Assembly: GCF_019654955.1 (NCBI RefSeq)
Contig: NZ_BPEV01000019.1
Location: forward strand, 44,941 to 108,940
Source: Shewanella sp. KT0246
GTDB taxonomy: Bacteria; Pseudomonadota; Gammaproteobacteria; Enterobacterales; Shewanellaceae
Direction: 5' to 3'
DNA length: 64,000 nt
In this document: positions 34,648-46,495 of the stretch, one piece after another
How the letters are laid out: each line of letters begins with the position of its first letter
Numbering within the stretch: position 1 is the first letter of the stretch
Translations under genes and position numbers: made by a program
The notes under the pieces: generated by a model
Databases searched by the model: none
Told to the model about the DNA's origin: nothing
The model's input: the letters and a program-made list of their open reading frames with translations, nothing else

Positions 34648-36513
34648 TTATTGGGAGCGTAATACTGGATATTTCATATATTGCTCATCGAAATACGGAC
34701 TTCTTTCATAAAACCAGCGCAGTCTTGCTTTTGAATCATTTGCAAAGCTTTCATCCTCTAAAGCGAGTCTAAACTCTGCCGCTAAGGTTTCATCTTCAGC
34801 CAACATTTTTGCTGCCAGTGGTTCGACTGCATAATCTTCGATGTACTCAGTACGAGTAAAGATGCTATTAAAAAAGCCCCACTGGAAAAATGAATCAGCA
34901 GATTGAGGTTCAAGCAATAAAATTGCTAAATCACCTAAAGGTTGATTAGTGGAGATTTGGATGGTGCCAACAGGCAAGGTGGTTTCGATTTTAACCTTTT
35001 CACTGGTGGCAGTGACACGCTGTCTGCCTTCATAGTCTTTAGCGTTAAATTTTGGCTCAGTAAATTGATACTGACTGACTTTAACCGTTTTGGCTTCAGT
35101 TAATGGAGCCATACGTACCCCATGAATCGACAGACGATCTATTACTTGATGCCACTGCGCAGGGATATAGTAGAACTTTGGTCGCTGAGTTTTGATATTC
35201 GCTTCAGTATTCCCCATCACAGGTAAGTTTGGATATAGCATTGGCTGACCATTCCAGCGCACTACTTCTGTACCACTAATCTCACTGGTTTCGAGTGAAT
35301 AACCTATGCCTTTGAAATCCCAACCCGCTTGCTCAACAGTATTCCAGGTTAATGGGATTTGTTGTTGGCGCTGGTATTTATCCTCGTATATTGCTGCTTT
35401 TAATTTAGTACCATGTGTTGCCACTGTTTTTAAGGTTTGCTCCAGCATCACATATGTACCTAAAACACGTTGTCTAAACGGTTTTAGACTATGGTTTTCA
35501 ATTAAAATTGTTGGTAGGTGGCGAGCGTCACCGTATCCATTTGAAAATCGTGGACTTGGGTTCCAGTAAGACAAGCCTTTTGAAAGGTCAGTATTGTCTA
35601 TAGCAAATACTAATGGACCCGGTACATGACCATTGTCGGAAAGGGCTGCCTCAACTTCAGGGCGATAGTATTTTTCTAACCACTCAAAACTTGCTGGGCT
35701 ATATCCTTGTTTAACGTTATAGCCAAAGGTCACATCGTATTGGTAATCAATGCCATCAGTAACATGCACATCAATATATAGGTCAGGTTGCCAAACATTG
35801 ATGGCTCTGATCATGTGCTGTAATTCAAGGGTGTCTAACTTGGCATAGTCTCGGTTTAAATTAAGATTTCTTGCATTCGTTCGCCAGCCCATATCAACAG
35901 GTCCACGTTGATTGACTCGATTAAATTCATTACTACGTTCATGGCCGTCGACACTCAATATAGGTACAAATAACAGATTTACTTTATCGAGTAGTGCTTG
36001 TTTATCGCCTTGGGTTATATCTCTGAGTAGCATCATGCCTGCATCTTTACCGTCTATCTCACCAGAGTGAATACCTGCTTGCACTAAAACGGTAGGCTTG
36101 TTGCTTTCCTGAAGGGCTTCAGGAGTAGCTGCGCCAGATTCTGAAGCTACCACCATCCAAATATCTCGACCTTGAGGGCTTTTACCTATAGATACTTGTG
36201 ACAATGAATCACTATTTTCAACGAGTTTAGTTAGCCATTGGTGGGTGTCATGATAATTAGGGCTATTGGTTAAGCCATTTTGTTCAAATGGCGTAGACCA
36301 TGGGGCGGAAGCGTCTAAAATAAGAGCCTCACTTTGACCTTGCCATGGATGAATCGGCGGTAAAATAACATCGTTAATAAAAGTGTCTGCAGCCAAACTA
36401 GTACTGTGAGGCTTTTCGATTTGCTCATTTACTTCCTGTTTAGGTATTTCGGCCACACTAGCAAATGAAAATAGTGAATTGATAATGAAACTGGCGAGTA
36501 TGGCGCGGCGCAT
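34648..36513 (-). CDS. Exported M14-family zinc carboxypeptidase
   Basis: A 621-residue secreted or periplasmic peptidase with an N-terminal signal (LASFIINSLFSFASVAE). The zinc motif HSGEIDGKDAG supplies His and Glu, and the third ligand His is in YIDVHVTDG; NLNRDYAKL carries the substrate Asn-Arg pair. The C-terminal 200 residues have no clear family. Such large M14 proteins are common in Shewanella. It might use the type II secretion system encoded nearby, which is speculative. Confidence 0.88.
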   Translation of the reverse strand: MRRAILASFIINSLFSFASVAEIPKQEVNEQIEKPHSTSLAADTFINDVILPPIHPWQGQSEALILDASAPWSTPFEQNGLTNSPNYHDTHQWLTKLVENSDSLSQVSIGKSPQGRDIWMVVASESGAATPEALQESNKPTVLVQAGIHSGEIDGKDAGMMLLRDITQGDKQALLDKVNLLFVPILSVDGHERSNEFNRVNQRGPVDMGWRTNARNLNLNRDYAKLDTLELQHMIRAINVWQPDLYIDVHVTDGIDYQYDVTFGYNVKQGYSPASFEWLEKYYRPEVEAALSDNGHVPGPLVFAIDNTDLSKGLSYWNPSPRFSNGYGDARHLPTILIENHSLKPFRQRVLGTYVMLEQTLKTVATHGTKLKAAIYEDKYQRQQQIPLTWNTVEQAGWDFKGIGYSLETSEISGTEVVRWNGQPMLYPNLPVMGNTEANIKTQRPKFYYIPAQWHQVIDRLSIHGVRMAPLTEAKTVKVSQYQFTEPKFNAKDYEGRQRVTATSEKVKIETTLPVGTIQISTNQPLGDLAILLLEPQSADSFFQWGFFNSIFTRTEYIEDYAVEPLAAKMLAEDETLAAEFRLALEDESFANDSKARLRWFYERSPYFDEQYMKYPVLRSQ

Positions 36514-36650
36514 AGATATCCCTATGGTATGAGCAAATAGAATGTTGTTTTATCTTAAATCAAATAGGCAGTGTGACAAGAGCTTAGCGTTAAGTAATTG
36601 AGGATATGGCGTTTTAAAATGTAACAAAGCTAATTTTTTGACTGGTAATA

Positions 36651-36680
36651 AAAAAAGCCTCAATGTCGTTTGAGGCTTTT
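36651..36680 (-). terminator. Terminator of pckA
   Basis: On the minus strand AAAAGCCTCAA pairs with TTGAGGCTTTTT, and the T run follows; 45 bases past the pckA stop. Confidence 0.9.
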
Positions 36681-36724
36681 AAGGTAAGCAGCAATATATT
36701 TACGCTGAATGTAGTATTACAAAC

Positions 36725-38266
36725 TTAGCTGTTTGGACCCGCAGCTTTGATTGCATCAGACACCTGATACTTAGCAAAGTTTGCAGTGAACTCTTCAGCT
36801 AATTGCTGGGCGTATTTGGCATACTCATTTTTATCAGCCCAAGTATTTACTGGGTTAAGAAGTTGAGTATCAACACCTGAAACCGCAACGGGTACTGCTA
36901 AGTTAAGTTTATCAATATGTTGTGTTTCAACATCTTTTAGTTCACCGCTAACAATCGCATCGACAATTGCACGAGTAGTAGGAATATCAAAACGCTTACC
37001 GACTCCGTGAGGGCCACCAGTCCAACCTGTGTTGACTAAATAAACTCGGCTACCAAATGACTCAATACGCTTCATTAATAGCTCAGCATATACACCTGCT
37101 GGGCGAGGGAAGAACGGCGCACCAAAACAAGTAGAGAAGGTTGATTGAATCGCTGAAGTTGAGCCCATTTCTGTCGAACCCACTTTTGCAGTGTAGCCAG
37201 ATAAGAAATGGTAAGCAGCTTGTTCTTTTGTGAGGACAGAAACCGGCGGTAAAACACCAGATACATCACAAGTTAAAAACACTACTGAGTTGGGTTCAGC
37301 GCCACGGTTTTCTTCTTTACGCTGGGCAATATGCTCAAGTGGGTAAGCTGCTCGGCTGTTTTCTGTCAATGTGGTATTGCTGTAATCAGGAACGCGCCTT
37401 TCATCAAGCATGACATTCTCAAGCACAGTACCAAAACGAATTGCATCCCAGATAACTGGTTCGTTCTTTTGGCTTAAGTCGATACATTTTGCATAACAGC
37501 CGCCTTCGATATTAAATACGCCGCCAGGTGCCCAGCCATGCTCATCATCGCCAATTAGAAAACGTTTTGGGTCAGCAGATAAAGTTGTTTTACCAGTGCC
37601 TGATAAGCCGAAGAATAGAGTGGTATCGCCGTCATTGCCTACGTTTGCAGAACAATGCATCGGCAGTACGCCTTTGGCTGGCAACAAAAAGTTTTGTACA
37701 GAGAACATCGATTTTTTCATTTCGCCAGCATATTTAAGTCCCGCAAGTAGGACTTTTTTAGCTTCGAAGTTGATCATTACGACAGCATCAGAGTGTGTGC
37801 CATCACGGGCAGGGTCACAGACAAACTCTGGGGCATTCATGATTTGCCAAACGTCTTTATCACCACGGTTAAATTGTTCAGGGGTGATAAATAAGTTGCG
37901 AGCAAACACTTGATGCCAAGCATATTCAGTTGTAACACGTACAGGAAGGTAGTGCGCATCGTCAGCACCGACTTCAAGTTCAGAAACAAATATATCCTTT
38001 TCAGATAGATAGGCTTCAACACGCCCCCAAAGAGCATCAAAGGTATCTGCCGCAATGCCTTTGTTGACCGAACCCCAATCAATTTCATCTTGGGTATTAG
38101 CTTCTTGAACAATAAAACGGTCATTGGGAGAGCGTCCTGTACGCTCGCCAGTTTTCGCGACTAATGCGCCATTTGCGGTTAACTGCCCTTCATTACGTTG
38201 TAAAGCAAGTTCAATTAACTCAGCGCTAGTAAGGTTGAAGTGTACGCTGTTTGTTCCATCTGTCAT
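36725..38266 (-). CDS. pckA: Phosphoenolpyruvate carboxykinase (ATP)
   Basis: A 513-residue gluconeogenic enzyme converting oxaloacetate and ATP to PEP, CO2 and ADP. The P-loop [15 protein letters not shown] is around residue 217-231; LIGDDEHGW is the metal and oxaloacetate site; the N-terminal [10 protein letters not shown] and the NTGWTGG loop are conserved. The gene is monocistronic with a 280-base upstream region and its own terminator. The neighbours hslO and hslR are the same as in E. coli. Confidence 0.96.
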   Translation of the reverse strand: MTDGTNSVHFNLTSAELIELALQRNEGQLTANGALVAKTGERTGRSPNDRFIVQEANTQDEIDWGSVNKGIAADTFDALWGRVEAYLSEKDIFVSELEVGADDAHYLPVRVTTEYAWHQVFARNLFITPEQFNRGDKDVWQIMNAPEFVCDPARDGTHSDAVVMINFEAKKVLLAGLKYAGEMKKSMFSVQNFLLPAKGVLPMHCSANVGNDGDTTLFFGLSGTGKTTLSADPKRFLIGDDEHGWAPGGVFNIEGGCYAKCIDLSQKNEPVIWDAIRFGTVLENVMLDERRVPDYSNTTLTENSRAAYPLEHIAQRKEENRGAEPNSVVFLTCDVSGVLPPVSVLTKEQAAYHFLSGYTAKVGSTEMGSTSAIQSTFSTCFGAPFFPRPAGVYAELLMKRIESFGSRVYLVNTGWTGGPHGVGKRFDIPTTRAIVDAIVSGELKDVETQHIDKLNLAVPVAVSGVDTQLLNPVNTWADKNEYAKYAQQLAEEFTANFAKYQVSDAIKAAGPNS

Positions 38267-38493
38267 CGGGTGCTTCTCCGTTTTAATAGGTCGTTTATCG
38301 GTCTATATTGCCGATTTATAGTTTGGGATGACTTACGTTATCGCTTGCTCAGAGACATATGCTTAGGTTAACGCTAAATTAGCAATGCCTGTGTTCAGTG
38401 ATTGTAACGTAATAAACAATACAGGTAACTAACAGTTTGGTAACTTTTTTGTAAGTTAACCCAATTTTTTAGTTTTAAGATAGATTTTTTACA

Positions 38494-38520
38494 TAAAAAA
38501 AGCGCCAAAGGCGCTTTTTT
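38494..38520 (-). terminator. Terminator of hslR-hslO unit
   Basis: AAAAAAGCGCC-AAA-GGCGCTTTTTT, symmetrical, 29 bases beyond the hslO stop on the minus strand. Confidence 0.92.
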
Positions 38521-38548
38521 ATGAAAGTTTGTATGTTATATCGATCAG

Positions 38549-39409
38549 TTACTGCTGTTGGCCAGCGTCTAAGTTACCGGCATAAATTGCGGCAATATCG
38601 ATACTGTCGAAGGTATACATTTTAGGGCAGTATTCACAGCCCATTTCAATCTTACCTTCTTCTGCAAGAATTTCTTCAACTTCACTCTGGTCAATTGTTG
38701 TAAGTGCTTTGGCGCTTCGCTCTCTTGAGCAAGTACATTTGAAGCTAACCTCTACAGGGTCAAATAGACGTACATCTTCTTGATGATAAAGGCGGTGCAA
38801 AATATCTTCGGCAGATAACGTGAACAACTCTTCTTGTTTAATGGTTTCAGTTAGTGCCAATAAGTGATTGAAGTCTTCATTTTCTTCAGTTTTAGTTGGC
38901 AACACTTGCAGTAGCATTCCCGCTGCTTGCTTACCATCAGCAAATAACGAAATATGTGTCGGCAATTGTTCTGACTGATTAAAGTACTCTTCTAAGCAGG
39001 CTGCTAAGTTTTCATGATCTAATGACACGATACCTTGGTATCGCTCACCTTCATCAGGAGTCAAAGTAATTACCATGACACCTTTGCCGAATAAATCAGT
39101 TAGTGATGCACCATCAGCAAACTCACCATTCCAGCGAGCTACACCGCGGAGTGCTTGTAAGTTGGTACCATTAATCACAGCAACAGAAACCGGTCCGTCA
39201 CCTTGTAATTGCACACTGATATCACCAGTAAACTTGATGGTTGCAGTTAATAATGAAGTCGCAGCCATTAGCTGACCCATAATCAATTGCAGCGCCTTTG
39301 GGTATTCATGCGCTGAAAGAATTTCTTGATAGCTTTTATCAAGTTGAACCATTTCACCACGGACATCGGCATTATCGAATAAGTAGCGATGTAAAATATC
39401 TTTGCTCAT
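38549..39409 (-). CDS. hslO: Redox-regulated chaperone Hsp33
   Basis: A 286-residue cytosolic holdase activated by oxidation. The C-terminal redox switch has the zinc cysteines CTC and CEYC (C-x-C, 30-odd residues, C-x2-C), as in E. coli Hsp33; the N-terminal body begins [18 protein letters not shown]. It lies 32 bases downstream of hslR and is likely co-transcribed. Confidence 0.95.
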   Translation of the reverse strand: MSKDILHRYLFDNADVRGEMVQLDKSYQEILSAHEYPKALQLIMGQLMAATSLLTATIKFTGDISVQLQGDGPVSVAVINGTNLQALRGVARWNGEFADGASLTDLFGKGVMVITLTPDEGERYQGIVSLDHENLAACLEEYFNQSEQLPTHISLFADGKQAAGMLLQVLPTKTEENEDFNHLLALTETIKQEELFTLSAEDILHRLYHQEDVRLFDPVEVSFKCTCSRERSAKALTTIDQSEVEEILAEEGKIEMGCEYCPKMYTFDSIDIAAIYAGNLDAGQQQ

Positions 39410-39441
39410 GTTTAATCTCGTTTGTTGTGCCGTAAATATCG

Positions 39442-39840
39442 TTATAGATCTTTAAAGCGAATGAGTTGGCGACGTTGTTTTTTATCCGGCTTATTTTCTG
39501 GGGCGGGATTATTCAAAATATTCAAACGTCTAGCTTCTGCATTAAACGCTCTCTTGCTAATGCTTTCGGCTGTTTCTTCATATAGCGTTTGCGCTACAGC
39601 AGCTCCTTGTCGGTGTTCCGACAACTGAGCAATAATTATTTCCCTATCATCATGGCCTTGGCGTAAACGAATCTTGGCACCAATCTCAGCTTGTTTGCTA
39701 GATTTAGCCCGTTGACCGTTATAATGCACCTTTCCACCATTGATCATCTCTTTAGCTATTGAGCGTGTTTTATAAAAACGTGCCGCCCATAACCATTTAT
39801 CGAGTCTAACTGTGACTGTTTTAGATGGAGTCTGGCTCAT
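39442..39840 (-). CDS. hslR: Ribosome-associated heat shock protein Hsp15
   Basis: A 132-residue S4-domain RNA-binding protein. [22 protein letters not shown], then [14 protein letters not shown] is the S4 fold; the C-terminus is basic with [16 protein letters not shown]. Hsp15 rescues stalled 50S subunits carrying nascent chains. It is the first gene of a two-gene unit with hslO, divergent from gspC. Confidence 0.94.
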   Translation of the reverse strand: MSQTPSKTVTVRLDKWLWAARFYKTRSIAKEMINGGKVHYNGQRAKSSKQAEIGAKIRLRQGHDDREIIIAQLSEHRQGAAVAQTLYEETAESISKRAFNAEARRLNILNNPAPENKPDKKQRRQLIRFKDL

Positions 39841-40087
39841 CTAACACCCCCAAAAGTGGTATGACTTCACACCGTTGACATTTTTAACATGTAAATTGGT
39901 GGAAAGAGCCTAATATCGTGGCGTTTCTCACAGCCTTTTTAGGCGCGCAAATGTAGCATATTTAGTGCAATTTCGCCAATCCATATGCTGCGGGCTTGTT
40001 GCAATAAGCTGGGTGAGTTAGCATGATGCAGTATTTCCTAAATTAACAGAATTAGAACAGCGACCTGCTAGAGGGTCAAAGCCGAAT

Positions 40088-41008
40088 ATGGATGTATTAG
40101 ATAAAATTATAACTAAGGCAGCGGGAATCCCCCAAAAGCCATTAAGCACAGCTGTATTTTGGTTAGGATTAGTGATTGTGCTTTTACTAACTGCGCAGAT
40201 TTCGTGGAAGTTAATGCCAGTAAATTCTCAGGCGGTTGCATGGCAACCTTCGCCAACTTCGGTAGCAAGTGCTAAGCGGGTAGAGCTAAGTAGTGTCCAG
40301 AAATTGTCGTTATTTGGTGAAAAAGACGCGAATGCTGAAGGTCGACCAAATAAACCAGCTCCAGTAGAACAAATTACCGATGCACCTAAAACCAACCTGT
40401 CGATTTTATTAACGGGTGTAGTGGCGTCGACTTCCGATACTAATGGTCTTGCTGTCATTGAATCCAAAGGCAATCAAGAAACTTATGGGTTAGGTGACAA
40501 AATTAAGGGCACTTCAGCATCACTTAAAGAAGTGTATGCCGACCGAATTATTATTACTAACGCTGGCCGCTATGAAACCCTGATGTTAGACGGGTTAAGC
40601 TATACCACTCAAAGTCAAGCAAACGAGTCTTTGCAACAGGCAAAGAAAGATCGCGCAGTACAGCGCGATGATCGTCGTCAGAATGCCCAAATTGCTCAAG
40701 AGTTAAGTGATTCTCGTGATGAGCTGCTTGCAGATCCGAGTAAACTCACCGACTACTTAGCCATCTCTCCAGTTCGCGGGCCAGAAGGTGTCAGCGGCTA
40801 CCGCCTCAACCCAGGTAAAGATAGAACTTTATTTGCGGCTGCAGGTTTTAAAGCAAATGATTTAGCCAAATCCATTAACGGATATGATTTAACCGACATG
40901 GGACAATCATTAGAGGTTATGGCGCAATTACCAGAATTAACAGAAATCGGCGTCATGGTTGAACGTGATGGACAGTTAGTAGAAATAATTTTTAGTTTGC
41001 CAGAATAG
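40088..41008 (+). CDS. gspC: Type II secretion protein GspC
   Basis: A 306-residue inner-membrane protein linking the inner platform to the GspD secretin. A single TM at about 20-42 (STAVFWLGLVIVLLLTAQ) precedes the periplasmic homology region (LSILLTGVVAST, VIESKGNQETYGLGDKI) and a C-terminal PDZ domain (GYRLNPGKDRTLFAAAGFKANDLA). It is the first gene of the gspC-N operon; the promoter must lie in the 247-base gap shared with hslR. Confidence 0.93.
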   Translation: MDVLDKIITKAAGIPQKPLSTAVFWLGLVIVLLLTAQISWKLMPVNSQAVAWQPSPTSVASAKRVELSSVQKLSLFGEKDANAEGRPNKPAPVEQITDAPKTNLSILLTGVVASTSDTNGLAVIESKGNQETYGLGDKIKGTSASLKEVYADRIIITNAGRYETLMLDGLSYTTQSQANESLQQAKKDRAVQRDDRRQNAQIAQELSDSRDELLADPSKLTDYLAISPVRGPEGVSGYRLNPGKDRTLFAAAGFKANDLAKSINGYDLTDMGQSLEVMAQLPELTEIGVMVERDGQLVEIIFSLPE

Positions 41009-41033
41009 TACCGGCAGTAGAGGATTGAAAATA

Positions 41034-43190
41034 ATGAAGAGTTATGGAATTCGACGCAAGTTATTAGCAGGGATGGTTGCTGGTATAGCAATGCTTGCAT
41101 CTCAAGCAGCTTGGTCGGAGCAATATGCTGCCAATTTTAAAGGCACCGATATTCAAGAATTCATCAATATTGTAGGTAAAAACCTCAATAAGACTATCAT
41201 CGTGGATCCGACTGTACGCGGAAAAATCAATGTACGTAGTTACGATTTATTAGACGATGAGCAGTATTACCAATTCTTCCTCAATGTATTGCAAGTGTAT
41301 GGCTACGCCGTTGTCGAAATGGAAAACCGTGTCATTAAAGTGATTAAGGATAAAGATGCAAAAACTGCTGCTATCCGTGTTGCTGATGATGGTAGCCCGG
41401 GCTTAGGCGATGAGATGGTTACACGTATTGTTGCCCTATATAACACTGAAGCTAAGCAGCTTGCGCCTCTATTGCGTCAGCTAAATGATAATGCTGGTGG
41501 CGGTAATGTTGTTAACTATGACCCGTCAAATGTATTGATGATTTCTGGCCGTGCAGCCGTTGTAAATAAATTAGTAGAAATTGTACGCCGAGTTGATAAA
41601 CAAGGTGATACTGAAGTTCAGGTTGTTTCTCTTGAATACGCCTCAGCCGGTGAGATTGTTCGTATTATCGATACTCTATATCGCTCAACGGCTAACCAAG
41701 CGCAGATGCCTGGTCAAGCGCCTAAAGTGGTTGCTGATGAGCGTACTAACTCTGTGGTTGTGAGTGGCGATGAAAAAAGTCGTCAACGTGTGGTTGAATT
41801 AGTAAGACGTTTAGATGCTGAACAAGCATCTACAGGTAATACAAAAGTAAGGTATTTACGTTACGCAAAAGCGGAAGATTTAGTTGAAGTGCTCACCGGT
41901 TTTGCTGAGCAATTACAGTCAGATCAAGATTCAGGTCAAAGTAGCAGTAAACGCCGTAAAGAAATTAATATAATGGCGCATCTTGATACTAATGCCTTAG
42001 TGATTAGTGCTGAACCCGATCAAATGCGCACAATTGAAAGTGTGGTCAATCAGCTCGATATTCGTCGTGCACAAGTATTAGTCGAAGCGATTATTGTTGA
42101 AGTCGCCGAAGGTGATGACGTTGGCTTTGGTGTGCAATGGGCATCGGCTTCAGGTGGTGGTACCCAGTTTAATAACTTAGGCCCAACCATTGGTGAGATT
42201 GGCGCAGGTGTATGGGAAGCTCAAGGGCAAGAAGGGACAACTGTTTGTACCGAGAATGGTACTTGTACAGAAAACCCAGATACTGATGGTGATATCACGC
42301 TACTAGCTACAGCGCTAGGTAAAGTGAATGGTATGGCATGGGGTATTGCTGCTGGTGACTTCGGCGCATTGGTACAAGCAGTATCAAGCGATACTAAATC
42401 AAATGTACTTGCTACACCTTCTATCACAACGTTAGATAACCAAGAAGCTTCATTCATCGTAGGTGATGAAGTGCCAATTCTAACTGGTAGCCAAAACTCA
42501 AGTAATGGTAACAGCAACCCATTCCAAACGGTTGAACGTAAAGAAGTGGGCGTGAAGCTAAAAGTTGTTCCACAAGTTAACGAAGGTAACGCAGTTAAAC
42601 TGACCATTGAACAAGAAACCTCTGGCATTAATGGTAAAACGGGCGTTGATGTAACCTTTGCTACACGTCGACTGACTACAACAGTAATGGCTGATTCAGG
42701 TCAAATTGTGGTGCTAGGTGGTTTGATTAGTGAAGAGACTCAAGAGTCGGTTCAGAAAGTTCCATTCCTAGGCGACTTACCAATTATTGGTCATTTATTT
42801 AAGTCATCTTCAAGTGGTGTGAAAAAGAAAAACCTAATGATTTTCATCAAGCCGACGATTATTCGCGATGGCATTACGATGGAAGGTATTGCAGGGCGTA
42901 AATATAACTACTTCCGTGCACTGCAAATAGAACAGCAAGAACGCGGCGTTAACCTAATGCCAGACAGTGAAGTACCTGTTCTTGAAGAGTGGGATCAAGA
43001 TGCATATTTACCTGATGAAGTGAACGAAGTGCTTAATCGTTACAAAGAAGGTAAAAACTTAGAAACTAAGATGCGTGAAACAGATCCAGCACTAAGACAC
43101 ATTACTGAGAGTAAAGATAAAGATAAGCAACCAGCAGAAGACGTTGAAAAAGCGGCAGAAGCTGAACAAGAAGACGATGCCAATGAGTGA
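41034..43190 (+). CDS. gspD: Type II secretion outer-membrane secretin
   Basis: A 718-residue secretin with a signal peptide ending at AWSEQ. The N0 domain ([26 protein letters not shown]), three N1-N3 repeats and the C-terminal secretin domain ([19 protein letters not shown]-type [28 protein letters not shown] and [14 protein letters not shown]) are present. A short acidic, Cys-containing insert ([18 protein letters not shown]) sits in the secretin domain. ATG 41034 follows AGAGGA; TTG 41025 is less likely. Its end overlaps gspE by 8 bases. Confidence 0.94.
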   Translation: MKSYGIRRKLLAGMVAGIAMLASQAAWSEQYAANFKGTDIQEFINIVGKNLNKTIIVDPTVRGKINVRSYDLLDDEQYYQFFLNVLQVYGYAVVEMENRVIKVIKDKDAKTAAIRVADDGSPGLGDEMVTRIVALYNTEAKQLAPLLRQLNDNAGGGNVVNYDPSNVLMISGRAAVVNKLVEIVRRVDKQGDTEVQVVSLEYASAGEIVRIIDTLYRSTANQAQMPGQAPKVVADERTNSVVVSGDEKSRQRVVELVRRLDAEQASTGNTKVRYLRYAKAEDLVEVLTGFAEQLQSDQDSGQSSSKRRKEINIMAHLDTNALVISAEPDQMRTIESVVNQLDIRRAQVLVEAIIVEVAEGDDVGFGVQWASASGGGTQFNNLGPTIGEIGAGVWEAQGQEGTTVCTENGTCTENPDTDGDITLLATALGKVNGMAWGIAAGDFGALVQAVSSDTKSNVLATPSITTLDNQEASFIVGDEVPILTGSQNSSNGNSNPFQTVERKEVGVKLKVVPQVNEGNAVKLTIEQETSGINGKTGVDVTFATRRLTTTVMADSGQIVVLGGLISEETQESVQKVPFLGDLPIIGHLFKSSSSGVKKKNLMIFIKPTIIRDGITMEGIAGRKYNYFRALQIEQQERGVNLMPDSEVPVLEEWDQDAYLPDEVNEVLNRYKEGKNLETKMRETDPALRHITESKDKDKQPAEDVEKAAEAEQEDDANE

Positions 43191-44745
43191 AGCAGAGATG
43201 ACTGAGCAATTGGCACAAGTGTCCACTGATTTAGGTTTGGAAGCGGAAGAGCTCAATGATGAGGTTTTCCATTCCAACAGTCGTGAGCGCTTACCTTTTG
43301 CTTTTTCCCACCGTTTTAATTTGGCTCTGGCTAAAGAAACTGACGCGCTAAAATTGTATTACACCAGTGAAACGCCATTGGATGCGATGCTAGAAGTTCG
43401 TCGTTATGCTGGTGAAGAGTTGGTGCTGAGTAAGTTGCCTGTTGAAGAGTTTGAAGCAAAGCTAACGCAAACTTTCCAAGCCAATTCTTCAGAAGCACAG
43501 CAGTTGATGGAAGATATTGGCAACGAGATGGATTTATTCACTCTTGCTGAAGAACTACCGCAAACTGAAGACTTGTTAGAAGGCGATGATGATGCACCAA
43601 TTATTAAATTAATTAATGCATTATTGTCTGAAGCGATTAAAGAAGAAGCCTCTGATATTCACATCGAGACTTATGAGAAGCAACTAATTGTTCGTTTCCG
43701 TATTGATGGTGTACTCAAAGAGGTTTTAAAACCGAATCGTAAACTGTCTTCATTACTTGTTTCACGTATCAAAGTGATGGCGCGTTTGGATATTGCTGAA
43801 AAACGTGTTCCTCAAGATGGCCGTATTTCATTACGTATTGCAGGTCGCGCAGTCGATGTGCGTGTATCAACCATGCCATCAAGTCATGGCGAACGTGTTG
43901 TGTTGCGTCTACTGGATAAGAATACCGGTAACCTCGATTTGAAATTGCTGGGTATGACCTTAGCTATCCGTGAACAGTTTGATGCCATTATCCGTAAGCC
44001 TCACGGTATTATCTTGGTAACAGGTCCTACAGGTTCTGGTAAAAGTACCACCTTGTATGCTGGCTTAACTGAGATTAACTCAAAAGACACTAACATTTTG
44101 ACTGTAGAAGATCCTATTGAGTATGAACTTGAAGGTATCGGTCAAACGCAAGTGAACATGAAAGCCGATATGAGCTTTGCTCGTGGTTTACGCGCGATTC
44201 TACGTCAAGATCCTGATGTGGTCATGATTGGTGAAATCCGTGACTTAGAAACCGCACAAATTGCGGTTCAAGCCTCGTTAACAGGTCACTTGGTAATATC
44301 TACCTTGCATACCAACACCGCCTCAGGTGCTATTACACGTTTACAAGATATGGGTGTTGAGCCTTTCCTTGTTTCTTCAAGTTTATTAGGGGTTTTGGCG
44401 CAGCGTCTTATTCGTACTTTATGTAATGAGTGTAAGATCCCACATGAACCTGATGAACGTGAGCGTGAACTACTTGGTGTTACAGCCAATGATACGCGAG
44501 TAATTTACCGCGCTAATGGTTGTAAAGAATGTGGTAATAACGGCTATAGAGGCCGTACCGGTATTCATGAACTGTTAGTGGTTGATGATAATGTTCGTGA
44601 ATTGATCCACGGTGGTCGTGGTGAACTCGCGATTGAAAAATACGTGCGTCAAACAATCCCAAGTATTCGTCATGATGGTATGAGTAAAGTACTTGATGGC
44701 GTTACAACCCTAGAAGAAGTACTGCGCGTGACACGCGAGGAATAA
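43183..44745 (+). CDS. gspE: Type II secretion ATPase
   Basis: A 520-residue cytoplasmic ATPase that drives pseudopilus assembly. Walker A is GPTGSGKST, the Asp box is in [20 protein letters not shown], Walker B in [12 protein letters not shown], and the His box in [12 protein letters not shown]. The zinc-binding tetracysteine is CNECKIP with [12 protein letters not shown] 43183 overlaps the gspD stop; ATG 43177 is equally possible and adds two residues. Confidence 0.95.
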   Translation: MSEAEMTEQLAQVSTDLGLEAEELNDEVFHSNSRERLPFAFSHRFNLALAKETDALKLYYTSETPLDAMLEVRRYAGEELVLSKLPVEEFEAKLTQTFQANSSEAQQLMEDIGNEMDLFTLAEELPQTEDLLEGDDDAPIIKLINALLSEAIKEEASDIHIETYEKQLIVRFRIDGVLKEVLKPNRKLSSLLVSRIKVMARLDIAEKRVPQDGRISLRIAGRAVDVRVSTMPSSHGERVVLRLLDKNTGNLDLKLLGMTLAIREQFDAIIRKPHGIILVTGPTGSGKSTTLYAGLTEINSKDTNILTVEDPIEYELEGIGQTQVNMKADMSFARGLRAILRQDPDVVMIGEIRDLETAQIAVQASLTGHLVISTLHTNTASGAITRLQDMGVEPFLVSSSLLGVLAQRLIRTLCNECKIPHEPDERERELLGVTANDTRVIYRANGCKECGNNGYRGRTGIHELLVVDDNVRELIHGGRGELAIEKYVRQTIPSIRHDGMSKVLDGVTTLEEVLRVTREE

Positions 44746-44748
44746 TCA

Positions 44749-45972
44749 ATGGCAGCGTTTGAATATAAAGCCCTTGATACCAATGGCAAACAGCAAAAAG
44801 GTGTCATAGAAGCAGACACTGCTCGTCACGCTCGCAGCCAACTACGCGAACAGCGCCTAATGCCACTTGAGCTGCAACCTGTTGCAGAAAAAGAAGCTAA
44901 AGCAAAAAGCGGTGGTTTAAAATTATTCCAACGCGGTATTTCGGTCGCAGAACTTGCGCTGATCACTCGCCAGATAGCGACACTTGTCGCAGCGGGCTTG
45001 CCGATTGAAGAGTCGTTAAAAGCTGTCGGTCAACAGTGTGAAAAGGACAGGCTTGCAAGCTTAGTGATGGCGGTACGTTCGCGTGTTGTTGAAGGTTACA
45101 GTTTCGCTGATTCACTCGCTGAATATCCCCATGTTTTTGACGATTTATATCGTGCAATGGTGGCATCGGGTGAAAAGTCTGGCCATTTAGAAGTGGTATT
45201 AAATCGTCTTGCTGACTACACCGAACGTCGTCAACAACTTAAGTCAAAGCTCACCCAAGCCATGATCTATCCAATCGTACTGACAGTGGTTGCGATTGGC
45301 GTTATTGCTGTTTTGCTTGCTGCCGTGGTACCAAAAGTTGTCGGCCAGTTTGAACATATGGGCCAAGAGTTACCCGGTACCACCCAGTTTTTGATTCTTG
45401 CGTCAGACTTTGTGCAGTCATATGGTTTAGTCGTGCTAGGTGTCTTGTTTGCCTCATTTGTGTTGTTTAAGCAAATGCTGAAAAAGCCTAACTTTAGAAT
45501 GCTATTTGATACTTGGCTGTTAAAAGCACCAGTGATTGGTAAGGTAAGTAAAGGGATTAATACTGCTCGATTTGCACGAACTTTAAGTATCTTATCTGCC
45601 AGTTCGGTGCCGTTACTAGAAGGCATGCGCATCGCAAGTGAAGTACTACTCAATGTAAAGGTACGTGCAGCCGTTGATGATGCAACAGCAAGAGTACGTG
45701 AGGGTACGAGTTTGGGCGCGGCTCTCACAAATACTAAACTTTTCCCGCCAATGATGCTCTATATGATTGCATCAGGTGAAAAAAGTGGCCAGTTAGAACA
45801 AATGCTAGAACGTGCTGCTGATAACCAAGACAGTGAATTTGAGTCGAATGTGAATATTGCCTTAGGTGTGTTTGAGCCTATGCTGGTTGTGAGCATGGCA
45901 TCAGTCGTACTGTTCATTGTAATGGCTATTTTACAACCTATTTTAGAATTGAATAACTTGATTAGCGGGTAA
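44749..45972 (+). CDS. gspF: Type II secretion inner-membrane platform protein
   Basis: A 407-residue polytopic protein with two GspF domains. It starts AAFEYKALDTNGKQQKGVIEAD and has three membrane helices (about 170-195, 222-242 and 375-400). The conserved GEKSGHLE and GEKSGQLE repeats mark the two homologous halves. It lies 3 bases after gspE. Confidence 0.94.
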   Translation: MAAFEYKALDTNGKQQKGVIEADTARHARSQLREQRLMPLELQPVAEKEAKAKSGGLKLFQRGISVAELALITRQIATLVAAGLPIEESLKAVGQQCEKDRLASLVMAVRSRVVEGYSFADSLAEYPHVFDDLYRAMVASGEKSGHLEVVLNRLADYTERRQQLKSKLTQAMIYPIVLTVVAIGVIAVLLAAVVPKVVGQFEHMGQELPGTTQFLILASDFVQSYGLVVLGVLFASFVLFKQMLKKPNFRMLFDTWLLKAPVIGKVSKGINTARFARTLSILSASSVPLLEGMRIASEVLLNVKVRAAVDDATARVREGTSLGAALTNTKLFPPMMLYMIASGEKSGQLEQMLERAADNQDSEFESNVNIALGVFEPMLVVSMASVVLFIVMAILQPILELNNLISG

Positions 45973-46037
45973 CGCAACGAGTTGTAGATATTATTTTTTG
46001 TCACGCACTAAGTGGTGTGCACCGGAGGAAGTCGTCA

Positions 46038-46472
46038 ATGCAAGTCAATCGTAAACAACGTGGTTTTACCCTATTAGAAGTCATGGTTGTTATCGTGATT
46101 CTAGGTATTTTAGCGTCAATGGTTGTACCTAACCTTATGGGAAACAAAGATAAAGCTGATTTACAGAAAGCGGTATCAGACATTGTTGCTTTAGAAAATG
46201 CGCTAGACATGTACCGCCTTGATAACAGTGTGTATCCAACAACTGATCAAGGTTTAGATGCATTAGTGCAAAAACCAACATCGTCTCCTGAGCCACGTAA
46301 CTACCGTCCAGATGGTTACCTAAAACGTTTGCCTCAGGATCCTTGGCGCAATGATTACTACCTATTAAGCCCTGGTGAAAATGGCCGTATTGATATTTTC
46401 AGTGCGGGTCCTGATGGTCAAGTGGGTACTGAAGACGATATTGGTAACTGGAATCTTCAAAACTTCCAGTAA
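46038..46472 (+). CDS. gspG: Type II secretion major pseudopilin
   Basis: A 144-residue prepilin. The type IV prepilin motif RG-FTLLEVMVVIVILG is cut by the prepilin peptidase (not in this window) before Phe. The C-terminal calcium-binding region DPWRNDYYLLSPGENG and GTEDDIGNW is intact. ATG 46038 is preceded by GGAGGAA, the best ribosome site in the operon, suiting the most abundant subunit; GTG 46017 is not the start. Confidence 0.95.
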   Translation: MQVNRKQRGFTLLEVMVVIVILGILASMVVPNLMGNKDKADLQKAVSDIVALENALDMYRLDNSVYPTTDQGLDALVQKPTSSPEPRNYRPDGYLKRLPQDPWRNDYYLLSPGENGRIDIFSAGPDGQVGTEDDIGNWNLQNFQ

Positions 46473-46495
46473 TGGTCGTTTAGCTGAAACGCATC

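Noticed and set aside
45267..45728. A 153-codon minus-strand frame inside gspF
   Set aside because: It lies antisense to a well-supported gene, lacks a ribosome site and has no recognisable motif.
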